Assembly (NCBI GenBank): GCA_916700875.1
Contig: CAKAKS010000001.1
Location: forward strand, 13,703,741-13,767,740
Length of the DNA: 64,000 nt
DNA from: Sebastes aleutianus
Lineage: Eukaryota > Chordata > Actinopteri > Perciformes > Sebastidae
Direction of reading: 5' to 3'
Under the pieces are notes generated by a model. It made no database searches. It was not told the DNA's origin and was given only the letters and a program-made list of their open reading frames with translations. This document shows positions 34,301 through 47,210 of the stretch, piece after piece. Each line of letters begins with the position of its first letter. Position 1 is the first letter of the stretch. Made by a program: the position numbers and the translations under genes.

Positions 34301-35076
34301 GGGTTGAATGCAATTCAGATATGTGCAAATGTGCACTCCTAGTAAATTACCCCGTAATATGAATGGCGTAGCGTCTACCTCGCCGTCTAAAATAATAATG
34401 ACTTGTTAAGGACTTGAAACTCCGAGTTTAGGACTTGGACTTGACTTTTAGTAACAACATTTGTGACTGAGACTTGTGACTTTGACTCACCTCTGGAGTA
34501 TTTCCTCTCTGAAAGCTGTTGGTGATGTTTTGTTGCTGCTGAGGCGTTGAGTCTTTTATCCTCTTCACATCATGGGTGTCTTCTATCTGGGACAGGAACA
34601 GCACAGGTGGGATGGACCCTCCACCTGTGCTACGTCCTGCGTTGATCCAGGATGAAGATGTTTTCTCACATCTGGACCGGACATGTCTGTTTAAGACACT
34701 TAAATGAACAAAACCAGAGTGGAAGAAAAGACAAAACACGGTGTCTCTGCCATTCAGAAGCAATACTGTGTGCACTTTCATTTCTAACTCGTCCTCAAAC
34801 ATCAAAACTGGTACTTTCAGTTCCCAAAACTCTCCAGTGTTCACACACTGGGCTCAATTACACATCACACACCCGCAAGCAGTTGAGTATATTTACTTTA
34901 CACTTCATATTTGAATATTAAACATGAACATGAAGTTGTTCTGAATAGTATTCTGACCACATCACTGTGTTTCACACTCCTGGAAAAGTGGAAGATGAAT
35001 GTTGCATATGTTTGAATAAGCATGGTGTTGCTGCTGTGATAATCCGCCTGTGCTTCAGTCCCATTTTAATGAGCTC

Positions 35077-35080
<4 letters not shown>
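34301..35080. other. No recognised element
   Basis: Intergenic, no supported coding region. Confidence 0.45.

Positions 35081-35143
<63 letters not shown>
35081..35143. repeat. (TG)n microsatellite
   Basis: 63 uninterrupted bases of TG, the longest microsatellite in the window and probably polymorphic. Confidence 0.97.
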
Positions 35144-35144
<1 letters not shown>

Positions 35145-35339
35145 AGGCTGATCTGGGACCAGTTCTTCCCCAATTTAAAGGTCCATCTAGGACTTTAAAC
35201 AGGGCCCGGTGTAGGAGGGAATGTGTGTATATGTGTTTGTTTCATTTTTGTGCCAAAATGTTGCTGGTTACAAACCCAGGGATTATGACAGCTCATTAGG
35301 GCCATTGTAGGTAAAAGAATAATTATAACTATGGAGCTA

Positions 35340-36005
35340 GGGGACAGGGGTAATATTAAAAAAAAAAAGATTAAAGTCGTAAATGTACGAGAAAAAAAAT
35401 CTCAAATTTTCGCAATTATAAGTTCATAAATTTACAAGAAAAAAACTCAAAAACAAGAAAAAACCATGGTAACACGAGCCACCGTCTGAACAACAACCAA
35501 CTTCTATCTTTGACTACACGAAGGCATGTCTTTTATTTCAGCACACTAAAACAAACCCAACCAACTGAAGAGGTTACTCTGAACACACTGCGTTACCATA
35601 GTTACACTCTGATGCTTTTAACTGTCACAGTGTCAGTGTGAAGGGAAAACAACACAGAAAAGGAACATAACATAACTGCTTGTGTTGAACTACAGATTAT
35701 GGTGAATTTTGTCCTTGGAGTTTGAAAATGGATGGATGGAGAGTCTATAATATATTTTGCACTCAGTGGCTCACGTTACCGCAGTGTTTAACAGTGGCGT
35801 CTGTGGTGTGATGAGATTGATCCAACAATTTTTTTCACAACTATTTTTCATTACCATGGTTTTACAGTTGAGTTTTTTTTTCTCATACATTTATAACTTT
35901 ATAATCTTGCAAATTTGTGAGTTTTTTTCTCGTAATTTTTCCATTTTAATCTCAGATTTATTTGAAAAAAACTCAGATATTTTCGCACTTTTTAATCTCG
36001 CGGGT
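35340..36005. repeat. Inverted repeat of A/T-rich units
   Basis: The left arm, 35350-35470 (purine-rich, AAAAAAAATCTCAAATTTTC type), is mirrored by the right arm, 35868-36000 (TTTTTCTCGTAATTTTTCCA type). The arms enclose CCATGGTAACACGAGCCACC on the left and its counterpart GTGGCTCACGTTACC at 35766. Confidence 0.6.
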
Positions 36006-36049
36006 CTTTAGGGTAGACTTAAAGTTTTTAAACTCTTTTGTTCTTCAGT

Positions 36050-36632
36050 ACCCAGTAGACATTAACTGGATAATTTGCAGGTTATCAATTTGAGAATAGA
36101 GGAGAGCTTTAGAGGTGCTGGTTGGTGGATTTTGTCACCTTTGGACTGAGCCAGGCTAGCTGTTTCCCCCTGTTTCCAGTCTTTATGCTAAGCTCAGCTA
36201 ATAGACTCAAAACTCTTGATGTTTAAGCAGACTATTCATTTATTGCATTATTTTTAGATTATTATTATTTTTTTTAGTTTTGCACATTTAGTACATTTTG
36301 CTCTCATCACTGATTTAAAAAAAATATATATATAATATTGTATAAATGCAAATTATTAGTATAAGCAATTGGAAATAGTTGCTATGTTAATAATTGATAG
36401 TTGAAGTGAACCTTCAAGCTCAAATCTAGGTATCTAAAACTGGGTTTAATTAGGTTAAAAAGTTAGGTTTTTAGACGGCTAGGTTACATAAATGACTATA
36501 TTTCAATGTCTAGCCGATTCAAACTACATATTTAAATACAATCATTGAAACAACATCCAATCTTTGGCCCAGTTTGGATCTAGGAGCAGAGATCTTTTCA
36601 CCTGCAAATTACCAAAACAATGTCTACTGGGT
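36050..36632. mobile_element. MITE with 33-bp terminal inverted repeats
   Basis: 583 bp. Left end ACCCAGTAGACATTAACTGG running to TTTGCAGGT; right end ACCTGCAAATTACCAAAACA running to TCTACTGGGT. The two ends are inverted with only a few mismatches. Inner GCCAGGCTAGCTGTTTCCCC is a block I recall from a common fish repeat. No coding capacity. Confidence 0.8.
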
Positions 36633-37944
36633 TGACGACAGTGTGATCCCCCAATTCTCAAAAGAAAATAGTCATATGGGTGGACAATGTGTGGGGGTGA
36701 ACAAATACATTTCCCTCATCAGTTTGCCTTCCTTTGAGAGTTAAAAAGTTAGATATTCAATAAAAGAAAGGGTTAAGAGAGAATATGGATTAATGAATCA
36801 ACCCCATGTGTTAGTTAGAGCAACTTGTTGAGGACAGCAGTGAATATAATTGGCCCACTGAGGGTTTATAAAATACCGGCGTTTTACCTGTAGTGGTGTA
36901 AATCGAAAGATTCCTCTTTTTTATTCTGTTAAGCGCTAAAAGTCAATGCAATGACCTGAGCTTGTTGTTGTTTGTGTGTTTGGAAAAAAGAAAATGTAAA
37001 AAACAAAGTGTCTGTGTCCGTGGCTGAAGGCCAGCCACTCGGTCAATGAGAATGTACCTGTTTTCCTTTCATATGCTGTTTTGCACATCGCCGTGGAGAA
37101 TGTTTCCTCTGAATGTCTGTAATGTTGACGAGACAAAAGAAAACCAACCGAGCCCTGGAAAACATGTCTTAATAAAAGAACATTCACTGTGAGCCGCTGG
37201 CTGTCTGTCACTGCTTTGTTTACAGCGTCTCTGTTTACTGTAAAGACACAACATGGGAAAACAATATACCCCTACCTTTTTAATATTTAATGGTGAAAAT
37301 GGAGAAAAATAAATAATTCTTCTCCCTGCTGTGTCTTGATTCAAACATGTAAATCACTCCACCTCTCTCTGTGTCTCTCTATCATTAGAAACTCTCACCA
37401 GACTGACAGCTGTCTGGTTTCTCTCTGTTAACACACGCACACTATCCATCCATCCCTCTGCCCTCTTCTGTAGTCTGAGTCTGTTGCTGTGGTAAGGGCG
37501 AGATCTGAGGGACGTCCTGTCAGTTTAGAGGAGTTGTCGCCTGGAGCAACGCCGGCGGTCAACATGGTTTCACCGAGCTGTTTACACCAGGAGCAGAAGG
37601 GTGGAGAGGAGAAGGCAGGAGATTGATGAGAGAAGAGGAGGAAAAGAAAGAAGAGAGGAAAGTGAGATAAAGGGACGAGTGGAGAGAAATCAAGGAGAGA
37701 AGAAGCGACAGGAGTGAAGGGATGAGAGGCAATAACATAAGAAAGCCAGGAGGAGGAAGATACAATTTCTTCCATCCTTCCTTTCCTGGTCACATTAAAG
37801 TGTCTTTAAAAAATCAAGTAAACACTTCAAGGAAAAAAAGTCAAGCAGCCAATACGGCTACGGCAGCATGTGTCAGATTAAGGTCTTCAATCCAACATCA
37901 GATGACTCAGTGCTTGGTCACCCTAGAAACTAGCACAGGGAAAA
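36633..37944. other. Intergenic, with a purine-rich tract
   Basis: 37595-37735 is GA-rich low complexity. No supported gene. Confidence 0.5.
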
Positions 37945-38497
37945 TCACACTACACGACTTTCAAAGTGGTCAGATCTCTGTACTGTTCACACTAAACAAC
38001 TTGCTGTCTTGTGATTGGGAGTCTTTAACTCGTTGTGGTTTTCACACTACATGACTGACCGGAGACAGGAGGTCACCGGGAGGATTCCCCGATGAGGTCT
38101 CCAAACTTTTTTACGAAAACACCCGACGAAATAGACGGTAAATGATACCGTAGATACCATAGATACATTGCTGATGTTCTTGTTGGCACGTGTTTACAAA
38201 ATAGCCTGTTTCCACACACCTTTTACTATTTCCTCCTCTAGGTGCAACAACAACTTTGCTCTGTGTTGCAAATGCTAATATTAAGCATGCTAGATATATC
38301 TGGAATGTGTCTGCCAAGCATCGGCAAGCGTTGGCAAGCCTATCGGCGAGTGCCTTTGAGCAGTTCACACATGACGCTCGAGCGCTGATGTGCGAGCGGC
38401 GAGTCAACTCCGATTTGCCTCTGATCTGGGGCTTTTGTCGGGGAGCTCCAAAAACTGCCGGGGAGCAGAAAATTAGTGCTGAAGTCGTGTAGTGTGA
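37945..38497. mobile_element. MITE with short inverted ends
   Basis: TCACACTACACGACTT (37945) and AAGTCGTGTAGTGTGA (38482) are exact reverse complements, 553 bp apart end to end. The subterminal CACACTACATGACTG at 38042 suggests extra copies of the terminal motif. Non-coding. Confidence 0.7.
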
Positions 38498-38675
38498 ATT
38501 AGGCATTATGGGTTAGCTGGCGATGAACTGTAGCTGGTGAGCTAACTGGCAATGCTAGTGCGAGCCAGCAACAACTACAAGTATTTTTAGCATCAACCCG
38601 TCTAATGACTGACCGCACACTAGTGTTACTGACTCTTTTCAATAAAAAGCCACCTCGAACAGTTGCTAGAGATCC

Positions 38676-38970
38676 AACAAGTTCTCATCCCAACTCGTCA
38701 CTTTGTCATGCTCCTTGGCGTCACTTTAGGATTCGGCAACAAAACCACTATAGTTAGGTTTAGGAAAGAACTACATGGTTGGGCTTAAAACTATTATGTT
38801 TCTACAGTGAAAATGACACTGAATGTTGTGAACACGGGACACGAACAGCGCTCTCCTGGATGAAAGTCTTGTGTTTGTTGGACCAATCCACCTTGACTCC
38901 CGCCTGCCCGCTGTGTCTCTTTCGCTCTTTAAACTACATCACCGCAGCACTATCTCTCAGTGTTTAATGT
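38676..38970. repeat. Family J/B chimeric repeat
   Basis: Starts TTCTCATCCCAACTCGTCAC (family J end), then ATAGTTAGGTTTAGGAAAGA and CTCTCCTGGATGAAAGTCTT (family B), as at 150-340. Confidence 0.65.
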
Positions 38971-40129
38971 AACATTGAGGAGTACCTTTGTTTGGGCGGT
39001 GACAGAACGAGAAAAAGCGACTGTATCGCACCAAAAACAATATAAATTGAGAGCATGAATTAAGTAATCCATGCACACAAATGATTAAATCGAGGGCACA
39101 AAGGGCAGTTATGTGACTGTGATGTGCTTCCATTTCAATCACTAGCAGTTAGTTCGGTAATATATAAAATCTTTAGTCAATGTCCGACTCAGAGGCTGAG
39201 GGTAAATACTGAAGTCGGAAAAGTATCAGTAGAAAAGATTGGTTTGTGTAATTTTTGCAAGCACTGATGTGGACAGAAGAGAGGAAGAAGAGGAGGTGTT
39301 TGTAGAGGCCGGAGGGAAGAAGATGGAAAAGCAGGTGACAGGAATGGAGAGGAGAGGTTATAATGAAAAAGGAGACGGAGCAGGAGGAGAGGATAGATGG
39401 GAGAAAGGGAGGAGCAAGAGGTAATGTGAGATAACAGGAGGTGAGGTGTCATGGAATCTCAGGATGGATCGACAAATTCTCTGGCGTTGAGAGAAAGTCG
39501 AAATTTATTTATTTATTCATGCATCCTGAGAGGAATTCATATCCTCGGGTTTCCCTCCTCTCTCTCTGTAAACAAGTATAAACCATCCAAAGCTGCATTT
39601 TGCTTGGAAGCTCAAAGATGCATGAAAAATCAATTTTAACGTCAGTGAAATAAAAACAACTCTCCTGCATGTTGCGTCTCTCAGGTAACATTCTGCTCAT
39701 GCTGGGATTATGTAATCAGCTGTGAGCATGAATTTCAATGCCGTCAAAGACAATCAGGAGCAGAGAGGCTGAGCGATGACCCCTGGATGCACAACGCGCC
39801 CTTCAGGTCTGTAAGGTCACATCATTAATGGACCCGTGGGAGACAACCATTGATTGTCCCCGACACATACAGCTGGAGAAGCCTCCGTGACGGGAGCTGA
39901 AGGGCCCTCACGTGTCAAGTTGAATAACTGACCTCGCTGCAAACCCGCCACTTGTAAAGTTGCTGGTTTCATTGGGTTTTAATTCAGCAAAAAGCGTGAC
40001 AGCTCGCTGATTAGTGAATGATCTTCCTCATTATTGGAAGGGCTTTAAATGTTGTTTATGGCTGCAGGCCAACTAACCTGTTTAAGGAGAGGTCAAAAAG
40101 TAAACCTTCAAGACATCGGACCAGCCTGC
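38971..40129. other. Intergenic; purine-rich tract and an apparently unique block
   Basis: 39275-39425 is GA-rich low complexity. 39700-40060 is non-repetitive here and may be a non-coding element worth a conservation test. Confidence 0.4.
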
Positions 40130-41400
40130 TCTGGTCTCACCAAATGGCGTATGAATAACACGGCAAGTCCTTTCACGTGTTATCGCTACACATGTTTTGC
40201 TTTTAGCGCGTCATTTCACGCCGTCACCATGGCAGTATAATGCTCACGTTCTCTGGAAGTCAGGTGACGTAGAATAAAGAGCGAGAGAGTCAGTGTAAGG
40301 AGGCAACCCTGTTTCCTACAAAATCACGTTAACATACAGCTAAACTGCATTGTCAATTACGTCTCGAGGGAAACGTATTTTGTCCCGGATTACAGTTGCA
40401 GTTTTAAACATTTTAAACACGGTTAACTTTGTAAATTAAAACAAAACAAAACCTTTAACAAAACTACTTGGTTAGGTTTAGTAAAAAACATCATGGTTTG
40501 GCTTAAAATGACTATGTTTGTTACATTATTTAAGCTACGGACGTGAATTAAAACAAGTTAACGTTGACTTTTGGTTCCACACAGGACATAAACAGCAGTC
40601 TCCTTGGTGAAAGTCCTGTGTTTGTTTGACCCATCCACCCTGACCTCCTCCCTACACGGACTTCTGCAGTCATTACAAACATATATGAGATACAAAATAA
40701 ATTTCCCTCGAGACTTAATTCACAATGCAGTTTAGTTGAATGGGAACATAATATTTAGGAGACAGGGCTGAAGGGGGAGGACAGGGTGGACGCAGGACTT
40801 TCACCCAGGAGACCGCTGTTCGTGTCCCGTGTGAAACCAAAACTCAGCGTTGACTTATTTACGTTGACGGCTTAATTTATGTATGTAACTTAATTTACTT
40901 AACAAAAGTCCTTATCTAATCCCAAACCATGATCCTTTCCTAAACATAACCAAGTAGTTTTGCAACCCGATCTCATGGGAGGCGTATAAATAGCACAACA
41001 TTACAAGGACATTCGGGTAGGCAAGGGTAACAGCCGCAGTTATACTTAGGCAACAAACCCACTTAGGTTTAGGAAAAACATAATGGTTGGGCTCAAAATA
41101 CGTACGGAAACAACGTAACAGAAGTACGGAAAACACATCACTAACTTCAAAATAACACAAACACAAACACCGGTCTCCTAGTTGAAAGTCCTGTGTTTGA
41201 TGATGCTACGTTGACTACTTAACTTATGTACTAAAAACATTTGATCTTTTCCTAAACTACAACATGTAGTGTTTAAAACTGTGACCGTGCGTCTGTATGT
41301 GACGAGTTGGGAATGAGAATGGTGTTAAGTGAAACACAGAAAGCTTAAAATACGTAGACATGACACATGCTATTTATACGGCTTATCACGTTTCTGAGGT
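40130..41400. repeat. Family B cluster with a large inverted duplication
   Basis: Starts TGGTCTCACCAAATGGCGTA. Arms 40303-40655 and 40696-40970 are imperfect reverse complements, partly rearranged: TACTTGGTTAGGTTTAGT pairs with the AACATAACCAAGTAGT region, GGTGAAAGTCCTGTGTTTGT with the CAGGACTTTCACC region, and CAATTACGTCTCGAGGGAAA with TTTCCCTCGAGACTTAATT. A further direct family B piece follows at 40970-41360. Confidence 0.7.
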
Positions 41401-41761
41401 TTGCTCGTACGAGTATTACAAGTCGCATTCAACAAACTCTCCAAACTGCACAAACTTGTCATGAATCGCTTGTTTCAGCCCGATGAGCCACCTGTTCATG
41501 AGGAGGTGCACGCTAGAGATTTGATCATCAGCATAAAAGGATAGTTTTCATTCACAAAACATGTAATCAAAGAGTAAATAAAAAGACTTTCAGACTGCTG
41601 AGCCTCTTGTCCTACTTTTGGAAATCAGCAGTCAAACAGATAAGAAGTAGACGGCAGAATATTACAGCCGACAGCAGGTGATGTTACATTGTTGGATGTA
41701 ACAGGATGATACTGGACCTGCAGAAACACTCTGGGGCAAAAATACATCTACCTTGCAGACC

Positions 41762-41801
41762 TGATGATGATGATGATGATGATGATTGATGATGATGATG
41801 T
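41762..41801. repeat. (GAT)n microsatellite
   Basis: About 13 GAT/TGA units with one interruption. Confidence 0.95.
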
Positions 41802-44392
41802 GGTGAACAGAATATTTGTTTAGCATTTAAATCATATTTTATGTATCATATCTAAAACGAGAATATATCCAGATTAAAGGCATGGCCCTTAAATGATAAA
41901 AAGATTTGAAAGAAGAGATGAAAACACAGAAGTTAAACTAACAGCATTAAAATAATAATGATAATATTCCCCATGATAACAAACAGCGGTGCATGTGATT
42001 GAAGTGATGTTGAGAGATTCATCTGGTGATGAGTTGCAAACTGAAACAAGTGTAGAAATGTTCCTGTGTCTGCGTAAAAGTGTGAGAACATGAGTCATAG
42101 ATCAGACTGTGAACAGGTCACCTGGCAGAAGCTGAGAAAGCTCTGCTACACATGTTGACGGGTGAAATCCAACCAAGAGAAACTGGAAAAATCATCAGGC
42201 GGAACCGACCCACATAACCCTGAGGACCTGAAACAGAGATTGGGGTCCTGACTTTCTAGTCCACTTGTGTCCTGGGTCAGGTGTTGCTGAAATTCAGTTG
42301 GTAAGGTCAATGAAAAACACTGACTGCTGTCACGCCCTCCACTAATGCCTCCACTTCCACCTACATGCAGCCTGCAGCCTCTCATGTGTGAGGGTGTGTG
42401 TCTAATTGCAGGAGTGGAGACAGGTGTGCTGGAGTCAGGCAACCAGCTACCACTCATCATGATTAGACCTGCTACAAAGACCCGTCTGTGTCCAGACAAC
42501 TCAGAGGTTAGAATTTTCGTAGTTGAAATTTCCGACCTCAAAACGTTCCAGGTGCATGACGCCAAACGTAAACGAAAACCATGGCGGACCGTGACAAACT
42601 AATGTTTCTTTGTAGTGTACACACAATTGAACTTTCAGCAGTGAAGCCTCCACATTTTTCTGGCATTTTAAACGTTTTTCCGAATAACTTTTGTGCCGAG
42701 AATATAACTTTCAGAGATTGTTTACTGTAACCAGCTACCTAATAACATGGCAACGTATTCTGACATCAATTTACATGCAAAAAAGGTTTTTACTATATAA
42801 TAGTATGCATTATTATGTTGCCTTTTATTCGATGGCAAAGATCGTATATTGATAAGAAGTATAAGGCCAATTGGTGCAACATCAGCAGTCTCTTGGACTG
42901 AGAGCGACTGCCGGACGCCAGTAAAACATCCGCCAACAAAGTGCTGTACAAAAGTAAAACAAAAACAAAAATGTGTTACAAGGAGGAGAAGGATAGAAAG
43001 TACAAGTACTCCATCCATCAAGCGTAATACATCAGAGGAAACAAATTCAGTTCTTCATTCAGGCCAAAAGGACTCCACTGTTAAGAGTGTGAATCCAGTT
43101 TGCCTCTCTGCAGAGGAGATGGTGACATGTTTTCTTTCGCCTGAACTTTAATGATGCTGCAGAAACGTGGTATACTTTGCATACTTTTTATACTTCTATC
43201 TTTGTAACTCCATAACAACTCTCATAGTCCTGAAGCTGCAAATGTTCATTAAATTCCAGGAAAGTCACCATAACATATAGGCTGTTAGAAACAAGAGAAA
43301 CATACATTAATCATCTGTGTGTGGTTGCTGCTTTTCAATTAGCCAGCGATGGGCTGCTCTGCTTACGCACCATGCATTTCACCCTCTAAAACAGAAAATA
43401 CACATTATTCTCCGCTCAGCTCAGCTCGGCTCTCTGATGTTTGAAATGGAAAACCAAAGATGAGAAATAAGAATAAGAATCCTTTAAGTATCCACAGGGA
43501 AGCTCTCCCGCTCTCAGCGAGAGGTGGTGCAGCTGCACCGAGAGAGCTGCTGCTCTCCAGGCTTCAAAATATTTCAGCTTAATCCGTAACAGGTTTTCAG
43601 TGGTCTCAAGGTAACAGCAGGAGCTCCGCTCACACAAGCACTTAACTAAAAGCTTGAGGGGTTAAACGTGTTTCTGGCTTCACAGGTCTGTATTGAGGTA
43701 TGATACATTATATTCATGTGTTTTATCATTTCTGTATTTTCATAAAATATTCCAAACAATCCTAAAAATATATTTCTAAACTGAAAAAGAGAAAACTAAA
43801 GTTGGTTGAAAAGTTTTTCAATGAGGTTACATATAAGTGTTTTTCACTACATTTAAACATTTCAGCTATAGTTGAAACATGAAACATTTTAGGACAGTTT
43901 ACGGACAATATGTTTTGGATATTTTTCATGCATTCTTCTGACATTTTTCTCACATTTTCTGAAAATTTGTGTAAAAAATAAAAATTGAAAAAAGTTTTAG
44001 CCCATATTTAGCCCAGTTTTAGCCTACATGTCATTTGACCTTCAAAACAACAAATCCATACTGGGAATGTTAATCCAAGGCCACAGAAAATAATTATTTC
44101 TCTGGTTGAAATCAATAAAATTTGATTCCATATAAGGTGCAGGTTTAATCTATTAACTCAATTTAATGTGTTGACATCTCAGTTAAATGTAGCGTCTGGT
44201 GATATGACGATATATTACAAAATATAAAAGTATACCGTCAGAGATTTTGCCATACCATTTATCCCGTGATGTTTATATTTCTGAGTTTCGTCAAGGGGTC
44301 CTTGATGTGAAAGAGTTTGGGAACCTATGAGACCATTGTGGGCAGTGTTGCAAATCAATGAGTGTAATGCTCCTTTATGGTATTTAATTTGC
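41802..44392. other. No recognised gene or element
   Basis: Intergenic. Open frames at 42146-42565 (-) and 42849-43151 (+) show no motif and were not called. Confidence 0.4.
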
Positions 44393-44475
44393 AGTGGTGG
44401 AATGTAACTGTAAGTACATTTACTCAAGTACAAATTTGAGGCATTGTACTTTACTGGAGTATACAGAGGCTTTAT
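44393..44475. repeat. hAT-type repeat fragment
   Basis: GCAGTGGTGGAATGTAACTG, then ACATTTACTCAAGTACAAAT and TTGTACTTTACTGGAGTAT resembles one end of an abundant fish hAT-related element (CAGTGGTGGAA terminus). Confidence 0.55.
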
Positions 44476-46414
44476 GAACTCATTTCCTGTAGCTTGAAAC
44501 ATGGCTGTTTGTATTTTGCTCCTTCACCAAGGCTGGAAGCTGTTGTCTACCTGTGTCGATCACTGATCCATTATTTTTCTAAATGATAAATTAGTACCAC
44601 TAGTCTTTGTGAAGTGGGTAAAAACGTGACATTTGACATTTGTAACTACAAAGTAATTATAAAAGGTCACACCGTGGCTAAACACACAGCTTTCATTGTT
44701 GTTAACGTAAACAGCTAACCAATAGTAGCTATATTTTGGAGAAAATATGAGTTTTCAGAAGAACATTTCTTCAAATTAACTCGAGATAGCGTAGGATTTT
44801 AAAAGTTTTCATCAACACCATGAATTTAAACCAGTTTAGTTCACCCTCAATTTGTCTGAATCGTCAGTTTGTTCAAAGTGTCTGGCCCGGAAATCTCTCA
44901 GGAGAGAACTTAGCTTAGTTTATGACTTTTTGATTGACTTTATTCTATTACAATCAAAGCTGCATTCAAGTTTTGCTGCTGGATAGATGTGATAAAAATG
45001 TGACTGAGTTGTCACGTCCTCATCAATTTGGTTCATCACAGGAACACAAAGATCACGTCACGCATCACGCCTGTGTTTATCTCCGCCTCAGACCCAGACG
45101 CTGCTTTGTGAGAGTGAATAGGGCTCATGTTTACGACAGATAAGGAGCTGCTGAATAGGTGTCATCATCAAAGTGTTTTATAGCCTCTTTGGGCAGACGG
45201 TAATAAGCGAATAAGAGAAGTCATTTCAGCAGGAAACAGAGAGGAGGTGAGTCTGGAACTGTTTGTCCTCAGAAAACAGGGCAACAGAGGAAGAAAGTGA
45301 ACGTTAACACTGACCGACGTGATACTGACGGCCAAGACGGTGAAATAAACCCCCTGCAGCAAGAATTCAGAGGGTAAGTTGCACCAATGAAACTCCTGTT
45401 CACCCTATGGGACATTTTCACCAAAGCAAAGCTCATCTAAAATGCAAGGTGCTGTTGCCAGAATACATGGATCTACATTAGAGACTCCCCTGCTCCCACT
45501 CCGGTTAATGAAATTCCATCTCTAGCTGACCGTATGTGCAGCGTGGAGCTTTATGGAGGAAAATTAACCCCAACGGACCCTTTTTTGCTCTCTCCTTCCC
45601 AAATCCAATCGGATTCTCCCTCTCATTTGTATCAATTAGGCAGTAAACAGGATTACTTGGACTGCTTGTGCGGCGAATGTTAAAAAAGCGTTTGCACTGC
45701 AGGGACACGGAGATGAAGAATACCAAACAAGCAGATGTTGTCATAAAAGCAGCTCAGCCGATGAGCTCCAAGGTTTTTTGTTTAACTTAAAGGCTTAAAA
45801 ACTAACAGCAAGAATTGATAATATTGTTTATGGTTAGCTACTATTATTGTTGAAAGCATTAAATAAACATATGACGTTCTGATATTAACGCAAATAACGG
45901 AACATTTAATTTAAAAACATATGCATGTTTTGTACACAACGACCAATCGTACGGTTTGAAATGCTCGGTGGCATTTTCTGAGAGAAAATCAATTACAAGT
46001 CTGTGACTGCTTAAAATAATTGGAAAAACTGAAGTCGGCAACAAGTTGGAGAAACCATTTAACTCACAATGGCCTTCCTCCAGTCTAATAACCAGTGCGT
46101 TAACCTCTAGGATGTAATTATTCGACCACAGCCACAGGACTTCATGCATTTATCCGGCTGCATTAGGACTGCGAACAAATTGGGTGGGGTTTTTTTAAAA
46201 ACATGAATCTGGTTTCCAATAAACTTTCTGTTGAAAACATCATTCACCTTCAGCTGGTTTAAAACAAGTTACATTTTTTCTGATCAGCTTCTCCTTCCTC
46301 TCCGTGAGAAGTGGGTAAAATGTGACGTGATGGAGATTCAAAAGGTCATATCTTGTGAGTGTTTTTTTTCTTACAGCATTAAAAACAACATTAACACCCT
46401 AAAATGCTTCCTTA
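44476..46414. other. No recognised element; one apparently unique block
   Basis: 45480-45700 is non-repetitive with balanced composition (for example ATCAATTAGGCAGTAAACAG). No supported gene. Confidence 0.4.
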
Positions 46415-46560
46415 AAGGTGCTAAATTTGATATTCGGAGCATTTCTATTGCCTTTCAACATGGCGATACACTACCATGTACTAAAGAGGAAGCTCTGATC
46501 ACAACACACACAGAGGGAGAGAGACTTCATTCTCTGCTCAGGTAGAAATTTCTTCTATAT
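46415..46560. repeat. Family E MITE, shortened copy
   Basis: AAAGGTGCTAAATTTGATAT to CTTCATTCTCTGCTCAGGTA. Compared with 14652-15109 most of the middle is deleted. Confidence 0.65.
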
Positions 46561-46879
46561 CCACCATATCCTCCACTATATTAGATCCAAGGTTTTTGGA
46601 AACCCCAGCAGTTACTGGAGAATACCACTTCTCGGTCACTGCCAAAGACATCAAGAACTCCCAGCAAGCATGCTGATGCTGCGGGAACCAACGCACGGGC
46701 ATCGATCACAGGGATGTCCCACACCAACACACATGGACGTACTGAGGAGAGATGCTGGACAGTGCTGGCGAGCTAGCCAGATGTATGGTGGACTGAGATA
46801 GCTGGAAGCTCCGCTTGAAAGCCCGTCATGACCCAATGACATCAATTCCGATAGTTGTACTCACTCTTTCCATCCACCA

Positions 46880-46949
46880 CTATTGGTTTTGTGTTATCAG
46901 TCCTACTTGTATTAGCTATTACAGCTGCCATGCTATTATTGTGGCTGCT

Positions 46950-46982
<33 letters not shown>

Positions 46983-47210
46983 CCCCCCAGCCGGGTTTCG
47001 GCAGATGGCCGCCCGCCCTGCGCCCGGTTCTGCTTCAGGTTTCTTCCCAGTAATCGGGGAGTTTTTCCTGGCCACAGTGCGCTTGGTGGATCATGTTGGG
47101 TCTCTAAACTATGGTGTACGGTCTAAGACCTGCTCTATATATAAAGCATCTTGAGATAACTTCTGTTGTGATTTGACGCTATACAAAAATAAATTGAATT
47201 GAATTGAATT
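46880..47210 (+). mobile_element. LINE/SINE 3' end with pentanucleotide tail
   Basis: Ends CTTGAGATAACTTCTGTTGT, then GACGCTATACAAAAATAAAT and (TGAAT)n-type tail to 47210, a retroposon tail very common in fish genomes. It includes a (CT)n run at about 46949-46980 and GGGTTTCGGCAGATGGCCGC. Confidence 0.6.

Noticed and set aside
41762..41801. Short-spaced direct repeats considered as a CRISPR-like array
   Set aside because: Plain trinucleotide microsatellite without spacers, in a vertebrate genome.
42146..42565. 139-codon minus-strand open frame
   Set aside because: No recognisable domain, overlaps an equally featureless plus-strand frame, and no nearby exon structure.
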